A stretch of DNA of 37,443 nt, taken from assembly GCA_021826025.1 (NCBI GenBank), contig JAKBBG010000010.1, forward strand, positions 1 through 37,443. Reading direction: 5' to 3'. The notes beneath the pieces are model-generated. The model had not been told where the DNA came from. It worked only from the letters and a program-made list of their open reading frames with translations, and made no database searches. This document shows, piece by piece, positions 16,688-27,886 of the stretch. This stretch comes from Pseudomonadota bacterium. GTDB lineage: Bacteria > Pseudomonadota > Gammaproteobacteria > Burkholderiales > Ferrovaceae. Each line of letters starts with the position of its first letter. Within the stretch, counting starts at the first letter, position 1. Position numbers and translations under genes: made by a program.

Positions 16688-17304
16688 ACCGGATGCTGAA
16701 GGCGAAAGGGGCGGTCGCGGGAGTGCTGCTGCTGGCGGGGCTGTGGGCCGGTGCGGCCGTGCCCAGTCCGGATACGGTGATCCGCACGACGGCGGACGAA
16801 GTCATCGCCGCCATCAAGTCGGACAAGGCCATCCAGAATGGCGACCGGTCCAAGGCTTATGCGCTGATCAACCAGAAGGTGCTGCCGCATTTCGATTTCA
16901 ACCGGATGACCCGGCTGGCGGTGGGCCGCAGCTGGCGCCAGGCCTCGCCCGAACAGCAAAAGCAGCTGATCGACGGCTTCAGGGACCTGCTGGTGCGCAC
17001 CTATGCGAGCTCGCTTTCCCAGTACAAGGACCAGGTCGTTCAGATCAAGGGTACGGACAGCCAGCCGGGCGACTCCGATGCGGTGGTGCACACCGTCATC
17101 GTGCCTTCGGGCGGACAGTCCGTCCCCATCGATTACAGCATGGAAAAGAACAATGACGAGTGGAAGGTTTACGACATCAAGGTCGACGGCGTGAGCCTGG
17201 TCACGAACTACCGCAGCGAATTCGCCGACGTCGTGCGGCGCGACGGCGTGGATGGGCTCATCAAGGCCCTCGACGAAAAACGCAAGCTGGCAGAAAAGAA
17301 ATGA
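16684..17304 (+). CDS. mlaC: Periplasmic phospholipid-binding protein MlaC
   Basis: MlaC is the soluble periplasmic shuttle that carries a phospholipid between the inner-membrane MlaFEDB complex and the outer-membrane MlaA-porin complex. The 206-residue precursor has a signal peptide of about 24 residues ending AGAAV. The mature Tol-Tol_Ttg2 domain includes PHFDFNRMTRLAVG, the YASSLSQYKDQ helix and VDGVSLVTNYRSEF near the end. It overlaps mlaD by an ATGA junction. The outer-membrane partner gene mlaA, often placed between mlaD and mlaC in related genomes, is not here. Confidence 0.94.
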   Translation: MNRMLKAKGAVAGVLLLAGLWAGAAVPSPDTVIRTTADEVIAAIKSDKAIQNGDRSKAYALINQKVLPHFDFNRMTRLAVGRSWRQASPEQQKQLIDGFRDLLVRTYASSLSQYKDQVVQIKGTDSQPGDSDAVVHTVIVPSGGQSVPIDYSMEKNNDEWKVYDIKVDGVSLVTNYRSEFADVVRRDGVDGLIKALDEKRKLAEKK

Positions 17305-17591
17305 CCGGGCAGGCACAGCCGCTGGCGCTGACCGGACCGCTGGTCATGGACACTGCCCACGAGGTGTTGCGGCAAGCGGGCGGCGCCGCAAGCCGGCAGG
17401 ACCTGACCATCGATTTTTCCGGGGCCACGGACATCGACTCGTCGGCCCTGGCGCTCATGATGCAATGGCGGCGCGAGGCGGAGGCGGCCGGCAAGACGGT
17501 CAGTTTCGTCAATGTGCCGGACAACCTGCGCGTGCTGGCGGAACTCTACGGCGTCTCCTTCCTCCTCGACCACCATCCCGTGCCGACCTGA
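17301..17591 (+). CDS. mlaB: STAS-domain protein MlaB
   Basis: MlaB binds MlaF in the cytoplasm and is needed for assembly and activity of the transporter. The 96-residue protein is a single STAS domain. The DFSGATDIDSSALALMMQW stretch is the conserved core, where a serine/threonine after the aspartate marks the phosphorylation-site position of STAS proteins. The ATG at 17301 overlaps the mlaC stop. The domain is too divergent for a name on its own; the call rests on fold motif plus position at the end of mlaFEDC. Confidence 0.88.
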   Translation: MTGQAQPLALTGPLVMDTAHEVLRQAGGAASRQDLTIDFSGATDIDSSALALMMQWRREAEAAGKTVSFVNVPDNLRVLAELYGVSFLLDHHPVPT

Positions 17592-17612
17592 ACGGGGCCC
17601 GGCGATTCCCAC

Positions 17613-18353
17613 ATGTCAGCAGCCATCGAAATTCGCGGCGCGGAAAAGCATTTCGGGCCGCTGCACGCGTTGAAGGCGGTCGACCTGACCGTCGAAGCGG
17701 GCGAGTTTTTTGCGCTGCTCGGACCCAACGGGGCCGGCAAGACCACGCTCATCAACCTGCTTGCGGGATTGTCCCGCCCGGACGGCGGCAGCCTCAAGGT
17801 CATGGGATACGACGTGGCGCGGGACTACCGCCAGGCGCGCCGCAACCTGGGGGTGGTGCCGCAGGAGCTGGTGTTTGACCCCTTTTTCACTGTGCGGGAA
17901 ACGCTCGAGATCCAGTCCGGCTACTTCGGGTTGCGCAGGAACGACGACTGGATCGATGACCTGCTGCACAACCTCCAGCTGTCGGACAAGGCCCAGGCCA
18001 ACATGAGGGCCCTGTCGGGCGGCATGAAGCGGCGGGTGCTGATTGCCCAGGCGCTGGTGCACCGGCCGCCGGTGATCGTGCTGGACGAACCGACTGCCGG
18101 CGTCGACGTGGCCTTGCGGCAAAGCCTGTGGAAATTCATCCAGCGCCTGAACCGCGAAGGGCACACCATCCTGCTCACCACCCATTACCTGGAGGAGGCG
18201 GAAACCCTGTGCCGGCGGGTGGCCATCTTGCGGCAGGGGCAGATCGTGGCGGACGACACGACCGAAAACCTCCTGCGGTCGAGTACGTCCGGAAAACTGG
18301 AAGACGTGTTTGTGTCCCTCATGCGGGACCAAGACGTCGCGGCCGAGGCGTAG
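17613..18353 (+). CDS. ABC-2 type transporter ATP-binding protein (YadG-like)
   Basis: This 246-residue ABC ATPase has Walker A GPNGAGKT, the QEL/VFDPFF Q-loop region, the signature LSGGMKRRVLIAQAL and Walker B VIVLDEPTAGVD. It pairs with the permease that starts three bases after its stop. The pair resembles E. coli YadG/YadH, an exporter of unknown substrate. In betaproteobacteria it is regularly found between mlaB and the bolA-like/murA genes. An envelope-related substrate is plausible from the neighbours but not shown by the sequence. Confidence 0.87.
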   Translation: MSAAIEIRGAEKHFGPLHALKAVDLTVEAGEFFALLGPNGAGKTTLINLLAGLSRPDGGSLKVMGYDVARDYRQARRNLGVVPQELVFDPFFTVRETLEIQSGYFGLRRNDDWIDDLLHNLQLSDKAQANMRALSGGMKRRVLIAQALVHRPPVIVLDEPTAGVDVALRQSLWKFIQRLNREGHTILLTTHYLEEAETLCRRVAILRQGQIVADDTTENLLRSSTSGKLEDVFVSLMRDQDVAAEA

Positions 18354-18356
18354 GCG

Positions 18357-19112
18357 GTGGGCGGATTCCGGACCCTGCTGTTCAAGGAAGTGCTGCGTTT
18401 CTGGAAAGTGTCTTTCCAGACCGTCCTGGCGCCGCTGGTGTCCACCCTGCTCTACCTGCTGGTGTTTGCCCAGGTCATGGCGGACCATGCGGAAATCTAC
18501 CCGGGCGTGCCTTACGCCGCATTCCTCATCCCGGGGCTCGTGATGATGGCCATGCTGCAAAACGCCTTTGCCAACAGTTCGTCGAGCCTGGTTCAGTCCA
18601 AAGTGACCGGCAACCTCGTGTTCGTGTTGCTGACCCCGCTGTCCCACGGGGAGTTTTACTGGGCCTACGTGCTGGCTTCCGTGATTCGCGGCGCCCTGGT
18701 CGGCCTGGTGGTGTTCCTTTCGGCCTGGGGGTTTGTGGCGATTCCGGTGCGCGAGCCGTTCTGGGCCCTTCTGTTCGGGGTGCTCGCGACGGTCATGGCG
18801 GGTACCCTGGGCGTGCTGGCCGGCATCTGGGCGGAGAAGTTCGACCAGATGGCCGCCTGGCAAAATTTCGTTGTCCTGCCCCTGACATTTCTGTCCGGCG
18901 CATTTTATACGCTGCATTCCCTGCCGCCCTTTTGGGAGGCGCTGTCCCGCTTCAACCCGTTTTTTTATGCCATCGACGGGTTCCGCTACGGCTTTCTGGG
19001 CAGCAGCGACGTTTCCCCGTGGCAGTCCCTCTTGATTGTCGGGGGTACCTGTTTCGCTTTATCATGGACGACCCTGGCATTGCTGCGCAAAGGATGGCGC
19101 TTGCGAACCTGA
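18357..19112 (+). CDS. ABC-2 type transporter permease (YadH-like)
   Basis: This 251-residue membrane protein of the ABC-2 family has about six hydrophobic segments and the family motif GTLGVLAGIWAEKFDQMAAWQNFVV (bases 18799-18873; a longer stretch than usual is conserved). An FLSGAFYTLHSLP segment follows. The start is GTG at 18357, giving MGGFRTLLFKEVLRFWK, whose basic amphipathic N-terminus is typical of ABC-2 permeases. It is the partner of the preceding ATPase. The transported compound is unknown. Confidence 0.87.
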   Translation: MGGFRTLLFKEVLRFWKVSFQTVLAPLVSTLLYLLVFAQVMADHAEIYPGVPYAAFLIPGLVMMAMLQNAFANSSSSLVQSKVTGNLVFVLLTPLSHGEFYWAYVLASVIRGALVGLVVFLSAWGFVAIPVREPFWALLFGVLATVMAGTLGVLAGIWAEKFDQMAAWQNFVVLPLTFLSGAFYTLHSLPPFWEALSRFNPFFYAIDGFRYGFLGSSDVSPWQSLLIVGGTCFALSWTTLALLRKGWRLRT

Positions 19113-19138
19113 GCCGGGGACAGCGGACGGAATCCAAA

Positions 19139-19384
19139 ATGGTATTGCCTCAGGACATCAAACAGTACATCGAATCCGGCCTGCCCTGCGAACGGGTGGA
19201 AGTGAGCGGGGACGGACATCATTTTGAGGCGCTCGTCGTGAGCCCCCTTTTTGCCGGAAAATCCCGCGTAGCCCAGCATCAGCTCGTTTACAAGGCGCTC
19301 GGAGACCGCATGCGCGAGGAAATCCACGCGCTTTCCATGCGGACGCTCACGCCCGAACAGTGGGCGGCCCTGGGCGGCCACTGA
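19139..19384 (+). CDS. ibaG: BolA/IbaG family protein
   Basis: BolA-family proteins work with monothiol glutaredoxins in iron-sulfur trafficking; IbaG in E. coli is linked to acid stress and lies next to murA. The 81-residue protein has the compact class-II fold, with VEVSGDGHHFEALVVS containing the conserved histidine and HQLVYKALGDRM containing the invariant VYKAL-type helix. The ATG at 19139 is favoured because the protein then begins MVLPQDIKQYIES like the family; an in-frame ATG at 19094 would overlap the permease. murA follows 15 bases later. Confidence 0.9.
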   Translation: MVLPQDIKQYIESGLPCERVEVSGDGHHFEALVVSPLFAGKSRVAQHQLVYKALGDRMREEIHALSMRTLTPEQWAALGGH

Positions 19385-21335
<1,951 letters not shown>

Positions 21336-21339
<4 letters not shown>

Positions 21340-22634
21340 ATTTGCGCCGCATGAACACGGCCGATCCGGGCTTCGGGCCGGCCCTAGACCGGCTCACCTC
21401 GTTTGAAATGGCCCAGGATCCGGCCGTGGACCAGGCCGTCGCCGACATCGTGGCGGACGTCAAGCGGCGTGGCGATGCGGCACTGCTGGAATACACCGCC
21501 CGCTTCGACCGCCTGAAGGTTTCCCGGGCGGCCGACCTGGAACTGCCGCACGAAACGCTGCAGCGGGCGCTCGACGGCCTGCCCTCCGGACAGCGCGCCG
21601 CGCTGGAACAAGCGGCGGAGCGCATCAGGCAGTTTCACGAGCGCCAGCGGGGCGAAAGCTGGACTTACGCGGAAGCGGACGGCACCGTGCTGGGACAGCA
21701 GGTCACGCCCCTCGATCGCGTGGGGCTGTACGTGCCGGGCGGCAAGGCGGTGTATCCCTCGTCGGTGCTCATGAATGCGATTCCGGCCGCGGTGGCCGGA
21801 GTCGGGGAAATCGTCATCGTCGTGCCGACGCCGGACGGGGTTCGCAACGACCTGGTGCTGGCCGCTGCGGCGTTGGGCGGGGCCCGGCGGGTCTTCACCG
21901 TCGGGGGCGCCCAGGCCATTGCGGCGCTGGCCTACGGGACCGAAACGGTTCCGGCCGTGGACAAGATCGTGGGACCGGGCAACGCCTACGTGGCGGCCGC
22001 CAAGCGGCGCGTGTTCGGGGTCGTGGGCATCGACATGGTGGCGGGACCGTCGGAAATCCTGGTGATTTCGGATGGCAGCGCACCGCCGGAATGGGTCGCC
22101 ATGGACCTGTTTTCCCAGGCGGAGCACGACGAGCTGGCGCAGTCGCTGCTGCTCTGCCCGGACGCGGGATATCTTGACCGCGTGGAGGATGCCATGCGCC
22201 GCCTGGTCCTGACCATGCCGCGGCGCGCCGTCATCGAAGCGTCGCTGGCGGGTCGCGGCGCCCTGATCCAGGTTCGCGACCTGGAGGAGGCCTGTGCCCT
22301 GGCCAACCGGATCGCACCGGAACATCTGGAGCTGTCTGTGGCCGACGGCGAGCGCTGGCTGCCGTCCATACGCCATGCCGGCGCCGTGTTTGTCGGGCCC
22401 TACAGTTCGGAATCCCTGGGCGATTACTGCGCCGGACCCAACCACGTGCTGCCCACCGGGCGCACGGCGCGGTTTGCCTCTCCCCTGGGCGTCTACGATT
22501 TCCAGAAACGCAGCAGCCTCATCAAGGTTTCCCCTGCCGGCGCCGTCACGCTGGGAAAAGTCGCCAGGGTCCTGGCCGAATGCGAAGGGCTGACTGCCCA
22601 TGCGTGTTCGGCGGCGTACCGTCTGGAGGGCTGA
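21336..22634 (+). CDS. hisD: Histidinol dehydrogenase HisD
   Basis: HisD oxidises L-histidinol to histidine in two NAD-dependent steps. The 432-residue protein has [19 protein letters not shown], the [13 protein letters not shown] segment, the zinc-site motif SQAEHDE, and the catalytic pair in [24 protein letters not shown] is also present near the C-terminus. Length is normal. It follows hisG in the order usual for betaproteobacteria. Confidence 0.97.
22625..22630 (+). promoter_or_regulatory. Ribosome binding site that sets the hisC start
   Basis: GGAGGG lies five bases before TTG 22636. The in-frame ATG at 22600, inside hisD, has no comparable site and would add twelve arginine-rich residues unlike HisC. 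This favours the TTG. Confidence 0.6.
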
Positions 22635-22635
22635 C

Positions 22636-23694
22636 TTGGACGATTGCATCCGGGAGGAAATCCGGGCGCTCAAAGCCTATGAAGTGCCTTCGGCCGAAGG
22701 CATGGTCAAGCTGGACGCCATGGAAAACCCCTACCGTCTCCCGCCCTCCCTGCAGGAGGATTTGGGCCGGCGCCTGGCTGCGCTCGACATCAACCGCTAT
22801 CCGGATGCCAACCCGGAACGGCTGAAGGCCCTGCTGCGCCAGGCCATGGGCATCCCGTCCGGAGCCGCCCTCGTCCTGGGCAACGGTTCCGATGAACTCA
22901 TCCAGATGCTGGCGCTTGCCGTGGCGAAGCCCGGCGCCGTAGTCCTGGGCGTGGAGCCGTCTTTCGTCATGTTCCGCATGATCGCCACGTTTGTCGGGAT
23001 GCGCTACGTGGGCGTACCCCTGCGCCCCGACTTTTCGGTGGACGGCCCCGCGCTGCTGGAAGCCGTTCGCAGGGAGCGGCCGGCCCTGACGTTTGTCGCC
23101 AACCCCAACAACCCCACCGGCAACCACTTCGATCCTGAAGCGATTGACGCCGTCATTCGGCATTCGCCCGGCCTGGTGGTGGTGGACGAGGCGTATTACC
23201 CCTTTGCCGACCATTCCTTCCTGCCCCGGCTCCTCGCGAGTCCCAACCTGCTGGTCATGCGCACCGTGTCCAAGCTGGGCCTTGCCGGCATCAGGCTGGG
23301 ACTCCTGGCGGGCCCCCCGGCCGTTCTGGACCAGGTGGACAAGGTCAGGCTGCCGTACAACATTTCGGTCCTGGACCAGGCGGCCGCCCAGGAAGTGCTG
23401 TCCCGTCCCGCCGTATTGCAGGAACAGGCGTCGCGCATCCGGGAGCAGCGCGGCGTCCTGGCGGAACGGCTGGCCGGCGTGGCCGGGGTGACCGTCTTCC
23501 CGAGCGCGGCCAATTTCCTCCTGTTCCGCGTGGCGCAGGCCTCCCGCGTCTTTGAAGGGCTTCGCCATCGTGGTATATTGATCAAGAACTTGAGTGCGGC
23601 CCATCCGCTGCTGGCGGATTGTTTGCGGGTCACTGTCGGCACCCCGGAGGAAAACCGCCAGTTCCTGCAAGCGCTTCAAGACACCTTAAAATGA
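22636..23694 (+). CDS. hisC: Histidinol-phosphate aminotransferase HisC
   Basis: HisC transfers an amino group from glutamate to imidazole acetol phosphate, using PLP. With the TTG start at 22636 it has 352 residues and begins with the conserved IREEIRALKAYEVP stretch followed by VKLDAMENPY. Later motifs are ANPNNPTGN, VVVDEAYYPF and the PLP-lysine region TVSKLGLAGIRLG. The gene starts one base after the hisD stop. It belongs to the aminotransferase class I/II HisC2-like branch common in this class. Confidence 0.95.
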   Translation: MDDCIREEIRALKAYEVPSAEGMVKLDAMENPYRLPPSLQEDLGRRLAALDINRYPDANPERLKALLRQAMGIPSGAALVLGNGSDELIQMLALAVAKPGAVVLGVEPSFVMFRMIATFVGMRYVGVPLRPDFSVDGPALLEAVRRERPALTFVANPNNPTGNHFDPEAIDAVIRHSPGLVVVDEAYYPFADHSFLPRLLASPNLLVMRTVSKLGLAGIRLGLLAGPPAVLDQVDKVRLPYNISVLDQAAAQEVLSRPAVLQEQASRIREQRGVLAERLAGVAGVTVFPSAANFLLFRVAQASRVFEGLRHRGILIKNLSAAHPLLADCLRVTVGTPEENRQFLQALQDTLK

Positions 23695-23745
23695 CCGGGC
23701 CCCGAAGGGGCGCTTGACTGACACCAACTTGCTTCCAGGCCATCC

Positions 23746-24333
23746 ATGCGGTCGGCACAGATTACGCGGAACACGCTCGAAACCCAGGTTACGGCTGAAA
23801 TCAATCTCGACGGCCAAGGACTGGCGCGCCTTGATACCGGGATCGCTTTCCTGGATCACATGCTCGACCAGGTGGCCCGTCACGGCCTCATGGACCTCGC
23901 GGTCCAGTGCAAGGGGGATTTGCACATCGACGCCCACCACAGCGTCGAAGACATCGGCATCACCCTGGGCCAGGCCTTTGCGAAGGCCTTGGGCGACAAG
24001 AAAGGCGTGCGCCGGTACGGCCACGCGGTCGTGCCCCTGGACGAAGCCCTGTCGCGGGTCGCGGTCGACCTGTCGGGCCGCCCCGGCCTTTTTTTCGACG
24101 TGCCTTTCAGCCGGGCGCGCATCGGGGAGTTTGACGTGGACCTGTTCCACGAATTCTTCCAGGGCTTTGTCAACCACGCCCACCTGACATTGCACGTGGA
24201 CAACCTCAAGGGGCGCAACGCCCACCACCAGGCTGAAACCGTTTTCAAGGCGTTCGGCCGCGCCCTGCGCGCAGCCGTCGAACTGGACCCCCGCATTGCC
24301 GGCGTGACGCCATCCACCAAGGGATCCCTTTAA
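23746..24333 (+). CDS. hisB: Imidazoleglycerol-phosphate dehydratase HisB
   Basis: This is the monofunctional dehydratase, without the N-terminal phosphatase domain found in enterobacteria, so histidinol phosphatase must be encoded elsewhere. The 195-residue protein has two metal-binding histidine clusters: [11 protein letters not shown] at about residue 64 and [13 protein letters not shown] at about 162. The N-terminal TRNTLETQ and the FLDHMLDQ helix are standard. It is separated from hisC by 51 bases, the largest gap in the his cluster. That gap holds a small GC hairpin (23699-23711) without a T-run. Confidence 0.97.
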   Translation: MRSAQITRNTLETQVTAEINLDGQGLARLDTGIAFLDHMLDQVARHGLMDLAVQCKGDLHIDAHHSVEDIGITLGQAFAKALGDKKGVRRYGHAVVPLDEALSRVAVDLSGRPGLFFDVPFSRARIGEFDVDLFHEFFQGFVNHAHLTLHVDNLKGRNAHHQAETVFKAFGRALRAAVELDPRIAGVTPSTKGSL

Positions 24334-24349
24334 GCATCGGACAACGGTC

Positions 24350-24988
24350 TTGACTCATATTGCGGTAGTGGATTACGGCATGGGCAACCTGCGTTCCGTG
24401 GCAAAGGCATTGGAACACGTGGCGCCCCATGTCCCTGTGGAAGTCACCGGCGACCCGGAGCGCGTGCGCGCGGCGCAGCGTGTTGTGTTTCCGGGCCAGG
24501 GGGCCATGCCGGACTGCATGCGGGAGCTTGACCAGCGCAGGTTGCGTCCGGCTGTGCTCGAAGCGGCACGCAGCAAGCCTTTCCTCGGACTGTGCATCGG
24601 GCTGCAAATGCTGTTTGAGGAATCGGAAGAGGGGCCGGCGCGAGGACTTGGCCTGCTCGGAGGATCCGTGCGCCGGTTTCCCGAAGCGCGCATGTTTGCC
24701 CGGGACGGGCAGCGTCTCAAGGTGCCGCACATGGGCTGGAACCAGGTTTACCGGTCGGGCAGCCACCCCCTGTGGGCCGGCATTCCCGACGGATCCCGCT
24801 TCTATTTCGTGCACAGCTATTACGTGGAAGCGCACGATTCCGCGCTGGGTGCCGCGGCGAGCCGCTACGGCCTCGAGTTCACCTGCGCCGTGGCGCGCGA
24901 CAACCTTTTTGCCGTCCAGTTTCACCCCGAGAAAAGTGCCGGCGCAGGCCTGGCGTTGCTGAGCAATTTTGTCCACTGGAATCCCTGA
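24350..24988 (+). CDS. hisH: Imidazole glycerol phosphate synthase glutaminase subunit HisH
   Basis: HisH hydrolyses glutamine and channels ammonia to HisF. The 212-residue class I glutamine amidotransferase has the nucleophile elbow [15 protein letters not shown] (catalytic cysteine), the HMGWNQV segment, and the His-Glu pair in VQFHPEKS. The start is TTG at 24350, giving [16 protein letters not shown], the family N-terminus; no ATG is available nearby in frame. Confidence 0.95.
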   Translation: MTHIAVVDYGMGNLRSVAKALEHVAPHVPVEVTGDPERVRAAQRVVFPGQGAMPDCMRELDQRRLRPAVLEAARSKPFLGLCIGLQMLFEESEEGPARGLGLLGGSVRRFPEARMFARDGQRLKVPHMGWNQVYRSGSHPLWAGIPDGSRFYFVHSYYVEAHDSALGAAASRYGLEFTCAVARDNLFAVQFHPEKSAGAGLALLSNFVHWNP

Positions 24989-24996
24989 GTGCCCCC

Positions 24997-25755
24997 ATGA
25001 TCCTGATCCCTGCAATTGACCTTAAAGACGGCCGCTGCGTCCGGTTGCGCCAGGGCCTGATGGAAGAAGCGACGGTGTTCTCGGACGAGCCCGCCCAGAT
25101 GGCGCGCCATTGGCTGGAGCAGGGCGCGCGCCGCCTGCATTTGGTGGATTTGAACGGCGCTTTCGCCGGAAAGCCCGTCAATGAGCGGGCCATGCGCGAA
25201 ATCGTCGATGAAGTGAACGGCGAAATTCCCGTCCAGCTGGGCGGCGGCATCCGGACGCTGGACGTGATCGAGCGCTATCTGGACAGCGGCGTGTCGGAAG
25301 TGATCATCGGTACGGCCGCGGTCAAGAATCCGGGGTTTTTGCACGAAGCCTGCGACGCTTTCCCCGGCCACATCATGGTGGGACTCGATGCGCGCGACGG
25401 CAAGGTGGCCGTGGACGGATGGTCCAAGCTGACCGGCCACGAGGTGGTGGACCTGGCGCGGCGTTTCCAGGATTACGGCGTGGAAGCCGTCATCTACACG
25501 GACATCGGCCGGGACGGCATGCTGAGCGGCGTGAACGTTCCCGCCACCGTCGCCCTGGCCCGTTCCCTCACGATCCCTGTGATCGCGAGCGGCGGCATCA
25601 CCGGGCTGGACGACGTGCGTGCCCTGTGCGCCGTGGAAGACGAAGGCATCATGGGTGCCATTACGGGACGCGCCATATACGAAGGCACGCTCAACTTCGC
25701 CGAAGCCAACCAGCTGGCCATCAGCCTTTCGCGTCCCCCGGCGCTCGGGCTTTGA
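24997..25755 (+). CDS. hisA: Phosphoribosyl-formimino-AICAR ribotide isomerase HisA
   Basis: HisA catalyses the Amadori rearrangement of ProFAR to PRFAR. The 252-residue TIM barrel begins [17 protein letters not shown], with the catalytic aspartate in AIDLKDG. Two phosphate-binding motifs, LGGGIR and ASGGIT, and the second catalytic aspartate in [10 protein letters not shown] are present. The ATG at 24997 was chosen by family alignment; a longer open frame upstream reads hisH in the wrong frame. Confidence 0.96.
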   Translation: MILIPAIDLKDGRCVRLRQGLMEEATVFSDEPAQMARHWLEQGARRLHLVDLNGAFAGKPVNERAMREIVDEVNGEIPVQLGGGIRTLDVIERYLDSGVSEVIIGTAAVKNPGFLHEACDAFPGHIMVGLDARDGKVAVDGWSKLTGHEVVDLARRFQDYGVEAVIYTDIGRDGMLSGVNVPATVALARSLTIPVIASGGITGLDDVRALCAVEDEGIMGAITGRAIYEGTLNFAEANQLAISLSRPPALGL

Positions 25756-25757
25756 GC

Positions 25758-26522
25758 ATGGGGCTCGCCAAGCGGATCATTCCCTGCCTGGATGTCAACG
25801 CCGGCCGTGTCGTCAAGGGAGTCAATTTCGTCGGCCTGCGCGATGCGGGCGACCCGGTCGAGATTGCCCGCAGGTACGACGAACAGGGGGCGGATGAGGT
25901 CACTTTTCTGGACATCACCGCAAGTTCCGATGGGCGGGGGCTGCTCATTCCCATCATCGAAGCGGTTTCGTCCCAGGTTTTCATTCCCCTCACGGTGGGC
26001 GGCGGCGTCCGGGAAGTGGGGGACGTGCGCCGGCTGCTCAACGCCGGAGCCGACAAAGTCAGCATCAATACCTCTGCCGTCCTGAATCCCGGCCTGGTGG
26101 CGGATGCGGCGCAACGGTTCGGCTCCCAGTGCATCGTGGTGGCCATCGATGCCAAGCGGGCGGACACCCCCTCGGGATGGGGCGTGTTCACCCACGGCGG
26201 ACGCAATGCCACCGGGCTGGATGCCGTGGCCTGGGCCGAACGCTGTGCCGCCCTGGGCGCGGGGGAACTGCTGCTGACCAGCATGGACCGGGATGGCACC
26301 AAGGCCGGTTTCGACCTGGATCTGACGCGGGCCGTGGCCGATGCGGTGGGCGTGCCCGTCATCGCGAGCGGCGGCGTGGGCGAGCTGCAACACCTCAGTG
26401 ATGGCATACTGCAGGGACATGCGGACGCCGTCCTGGCGGCCAGCATTTTCCACTACGGGGAATTCACGGTCCGTCAGGCGAAGGATTTCATGGCGGCCCG
26501 GGGCATCGAGGTGCGCTTGTGA
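25758..26522 (+). CDS. hisF: Imidazole glycerol phosphate synthase cyclase subunit HisF
   Basis: HisF uses ammonia from HisH to make imidazole glycerol phosphate and AICAR. The 254-residue TIM barrel begins [21 protein letters not shown], with the catalytic aspartate in CLDV. The other hallmarks are [15 protein letters not shown] and the second catalytic aspartate in [11 protein letters not shown]. It starts two bases after the hisA stop, and its stop overlaps the hisI GTG. Confidence 0.97.
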   Translation: MGLAKRIIPCLDVNAGRVVKGVNFVGLRDAGDPVEIARRYDEQGADEVTFLDITASSDGRGLLIPIIEAVSSQVFIPLTVGGGVREVGDVRRLLNAGADKVSINTSAVLNPGLVADAAQRFGSQCIVVAIDAKRADTPSGWGVFTHGGRNATGLDAVAWAERCAALGAGELLLTSMDRDGTKAGFDLDLTRAVADAVGVPVIASGGVGELQHLSDGILQGHADAVLAASIFHYGEFTVRQAKDFMAARGIEVRL

Positions 26523-26905
26523 CAACCTGGCTTGACGCGGTACATTGGAACGGGCAGGGCCTGGTGCCGGCCATTGCCCAGGACGCATCCACCGGACGGG
26601 TGCTGATGGTCGGGTGGATGAACCGGGAGGCGCTGCAGCGGACCGCGGAGAGCGGGACGGCCGTCTACTGGTCGCGTTCCAGGCAGCAGATGTGGCACAA
26701 GGGCGAAGTTTCCGGGCATGTGCAGCGGGTGCGTGAAATTCGACTGGACTGCGATGCCGACGTGATTTTGCTCCAGGTGGAACAGGTGGGGGGGATTGCC
26801 TGCCATACCGGGCGGGCGCGCTGTTTTTTCAGACGGCTCGAAGACGGGCAATGGGTGGAGACCGATCCGGTACTCAAGGATCCGTCGCAAATTTACGGGA
26901 GCTGA
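26519..26905 (+). CDS. hisI: Phosphoribosyl-AMP cyclohydrolase HisI
   Basis: HisI opens the purine ring of PR-AMP, a zinc- and magnesium-dependent step. The 128-residue protein is monofunctional, not fused to HisE. Its metal-binding region is intact: [10 protein letters not shown] and [10 protein letters not shown] supply the conserved cysteines and aspartates, and VLMVGWMN and [14 protein letters not shown] are standard. The start is GTG at 26519, overlapping the hisF stop by four bases. Confidence 0.95.
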   Translation: MTTWLDAVHWNGQGLVPAIAQDASTGRVLMVGWMNREALQRTAESGTAVYWSRSRQQMWHKGEVSGHVQRVREIRLDCDADVILLQVEQVGGIACHTGRARCFFRRLEDGQWVETDPVLKDPSQIYGS

Positions 26906-26912
26906 GGGCGAC

Positions 26913-27251
26913 GTGGAATCGCAAGCGGATATTCTGGAACGGTTGAGCGCTACGCTGGCAAGCCGCAAGGGGGCAGAGCCCGCCAGTTCCTATGTCGCCT
27001 CGCTCTACGCCAAAGGCGTGGACGCCATGGCGCGCAAGGTGGGCGAGGAAGCGCTGGAAGCGGTATTGGCCGCCAAGGATGGCGACAGGCGGCAACTGGT
27101 GTGCGAAACCGCGGACTTGTGGTTTCATTCCATGGTCCTGCTGGCGCACTACGGCCTGACCTCTGCCGACGTCCTGCAGGAACTGGTCCGCAGGGAAGGG
27201 GTGTCCGGCCATCAGGAAAAGGCCGCGCGCCGTCCCGGGGCGGGATCATGA
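26913..27251 (+). CDS. hisE: Phosphoribosyl-ATP pyrophosphatase HisE
   Basis: HisE removes pyrophosphate from PR-ATP. The 112-residue all-alpha protein has the MazG-like motif [18 protein letters not shown] and the [18 protein letters not shown] helix that carries the metal-binding acidic residues. The start is GTG at 26913, seven bases after the hisI stop, with a GAGGGCG purine stretch upstream. It overlaps the hinT start by four bases. Separate hisI and hisE genes are the rule in betaproteobacteria. Confidence 0.93.
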   Translation: MESQADILERLSATLASRKGAEPASSYVASLYAKGVDAMARKVGEEALEAVLAAKDGDRRQLVCETADLWFHSMVLLAHYGLTSADVLQELVRREGVSGHQEKAARRPGAGS

Positions 27252-27604
27252 GCGACTGCCTGTTTTGCCGGATCGTCCGTGGCGAACTGCCGAGCCGCAA
27301 GGTGTATGAGGATGCGGATGTCCTGGCGTTTCACGACATTCACCCCATCGCTCCGGTGCACTTCATGATCGTTCCCAAGAAGCACGTGGATTCGCTGGCC
27401 CAGTGTCATTCGGAAGATCAGGCGCTGTTGGGTAAAATCCTGCTTTTGGCGCCGCAGCTTGCCGCCGGAGAAGGGCTTTCCGACGGATTTCGCACCATGA
27501 TCAATACCGGCCGGGGCGGAGGCCAGGAAGTGTATCACCTGCACGTCCATGTGATCGGCGGCGCGACGCCCCGCTCCATGGCGACAATGCTTGGAAAGGA
27601 ATAA
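27248..27604 (+). CDS. HIT-family nucleotide hydrolase (HinT-like)
   Basis: HinT-type proteins hydrolyse phosphoramidates and adenylates of nucleotides. The 118-residue protein begins [16 protein letters not shown] and has the [17 protein letters not shown] stretch. The histidine triad is [10 protein letters not shown], with the catalytic middle histidine. Position between hisE and tatA is typical of the class. Physiological substrate and role are unknown even in model species. Confidence 0.93.
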   Translation: MSDCLFCRIVRGELPSRKVYEDADVLAFHDIHPIAPVHFMIVPKKHVDSLAQCHSEDQALLGKILLLAPQLAAGEGLSDGFRTMINTGRGGGQEVYHLHVHVIGGATPRSMATMLGKE

Positions 27605-27618
27605 GGGAGGAGTACGCG

Positions 27619-27858
27619 ATGGGTGACCTGTTTACGATTCAGCATTTGCTGCTGATTTTACTGATCGTGGTGCTGGTTTTCGGCACCAAGAAACTGCGCA
27701 ATATCGGTTCCGACCTGGGCGGCGCCGTGAAGAGCTTCAAGGAAGGCATGGCGGGCGGCGCTTCTGCGGACGCCAAATCCGAGGAAAAAAAGCCGCTGGA
27801 AGAGAAGACCGCGGCTTCCCATCCGGAGATGACGACCCAGGAAAAGACCCATTCCTGA
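27619..27858 (+). CDS. tatA: Sec-independent protein translocase subunit TatA
   Basis: TatA oligomers form the pore stage of the twin-arginine pathway for folded proteins. The 79-residue protein has an N-terminal membrane helix (residues 8-22), then FGTKKLRN, the amphipathic helix [11 protein letters not shown] and a charged, lysine/glutamate-rich tail. A GGGAGGAG ribosome binding site precedes the ATG. tatB and tatC follow on the same strand. Confidence 0.94.
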   Translation: MGDLFTIQHLLLILLIVVLVFGTKKLRNIGSDLGGAVKSFKEGMAGGASADAKSEEKKPLEEKTAASHPEMTTQEKTHS

Positions 27859-27886
27859 CATGGTGCGGCAGGCGTTGCTGTAGCCC

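Noticed and set aside
23699-23711. GCCCC-GAA-GGGGC hairpin between hisC and hisB as a terminator
   Set aside because: Stem of only five pairs and no T-run follows; it is more likely a minor structure or chance.
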